A stretch of DNA of 64,000 nt from NCBI RefSeq assembly GCF_002902905.1, contig NZ_CP026124.1, positions 4,712,001 to 4,776,000 of the forward strand. Reading direction: 5' to 3'. This document shows, piece after piece, positions 63,804 through 64,000 of the stretch; the first letter of the stretch is position 1; each line of letters begins with the position of its first letter. The notes under the pieces are model-generated. The model was not told where the DNA came from. It was given only the letters and a program-made list of their open reading frames with translations, and made no database searches. The stretch comes from Achromobacter sp. AONIH1 (GTDB taxonomy: Bacteria; Pseudomonadota; Gammaproteobacteria; Burkholderiales; Burkholderiaceae_B). Position numbers and translations under genes: made by a program.

Positions 63804-63820
63804 AATACTACCTTCGTATT
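63804..63820. promoter_or_regulatory. Candidate TetR operator
   Basis: AATAC-N7-GTATT is a perfect 5-bp inverted repeat in a 17-base frame, located between the TetR start and the divergent lipoprotein gene in an AT-rich stretch. It has the size of TetR-family sites and TTGACC follows at 63824. Assignment by position only. Confidence 0.45.
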
Positions 63821-63859
63821 CTTTTGACCACTGTTTCCCTGTATTGCCACACCGCCAAT

Positions 63860-64000
63860 ATGTATCGACTGTTGCGTCGACCGTTCCGTCTCCCATTTTT
63901 TTCGCTGCGCGCGGCCCTGCTGGCCGCGCCCTTGTTGCTGGGCGGCTGCATTCCGTACCCGGCGTACAGGACGCTGCAGCCGCAGGCCCGCGCCACCGTG
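63860..64000 (+). CDS. Lipoprotein, N-terminal part (cut by the window end)
   Basis: Only the first 47 codons are in the window. Start ATG at 63860. An Arg-rich beginning is followed by ALLAAPLLLGGC, a lipobox with Cys30, then IPYPAYRTLQPQARATV. It is divergent from the TetR gene and probably under its control. The rest is outside the window, so no function can be given. Confidence 0.65.
   Translation, partial: MYRLLRRPFRLPFFSLRAALLAAPLLLGGCIPYPAYRTLQPQARATV

Overview
The window is GC-rich chromosomal DNA packed with catabolic gene clusters, ABC transporters of the branched-chain amino acid (Liv) type and LysR, AraC, IclR and TetR regulators. Together with the ImuA-ImuB-DnaE2 cassette and the protein families present, this points to a betaproteobacterium of the Alcaligenaceae, most likely Bordetella or Achromobacter. 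No rRNA gene, complete tRNA gene, CRISPR array or insertion sequence was seen.

Layout. 1-1861: end of an efflux pump operon (AaeA-like fusion protein, NodT-type outer-membrane factor), then a lipoprotein gene. 2591-13079: a catabolic unit with a Liv-type transporter, an amidase, an extradiol dioxygenase of the homoprotocatechuate type, two Rid proteins, an aldehyde dehydrogenase and a Crp/Fnr regulator. Its two transcription units start at nearly identical operator-promoter elements. 13119-19812: esterase, LysP, a trpBA pair with divergent trpI, a GNAT enzyme and a DedA protein. 19956-25527: N,N-dimethylformamidase (both subunits) with a sodium-solute symporter pair and an AraC regulator. 25618-33751: AraC regulator, APH-type kinase, SDR, amine/amino-acid permease, phospholyase-like class III aminotransferase and acetyl-CoA synthetase, which together suggest amino-alcohol catabolism. 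33759-34396: MntA-HepT toxin-antitoxin pair. 34487-39908: SOS mutasome imuA-imuB-dnaE2 behind a perfect LexA box.

40016-44464 looks like accessory DNA. It holds an I78 lipoprotein gene, the 3' half of a tRNA-Leu gene (an integration scar), a lower-GC two-gene operon and a ParB-like gene. The operon encodes a MazG-like pyrophosphohydrolase and a 729-residue GIY-YIG / helicase / LexA-type protease fusion with an apparent self-cleavage site. This is the best candidate for an undescribed, possibly DNA-damage-gated defence system.

44482-54719 (minus strand) is an amide-utilisation operon: nitrilase-family amidase, Liv-type transporter, AmiC-like sensor, AmiR-like ANTAR antiterminator, M81 peptidase and a carboxymuconolactone-decarboxylase-like protein. 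A directional terminator sits in its leader, as expected for AmiR-controlled attenuation. 55128-64000: DHA2 drug exporter, LtrA, IclR regulator divergent from a GMC oxidoreductase and an MHS transporter, aldo/keto reductase, and a TetR regulator divergent from a lipoprotein gene cut by the window end.
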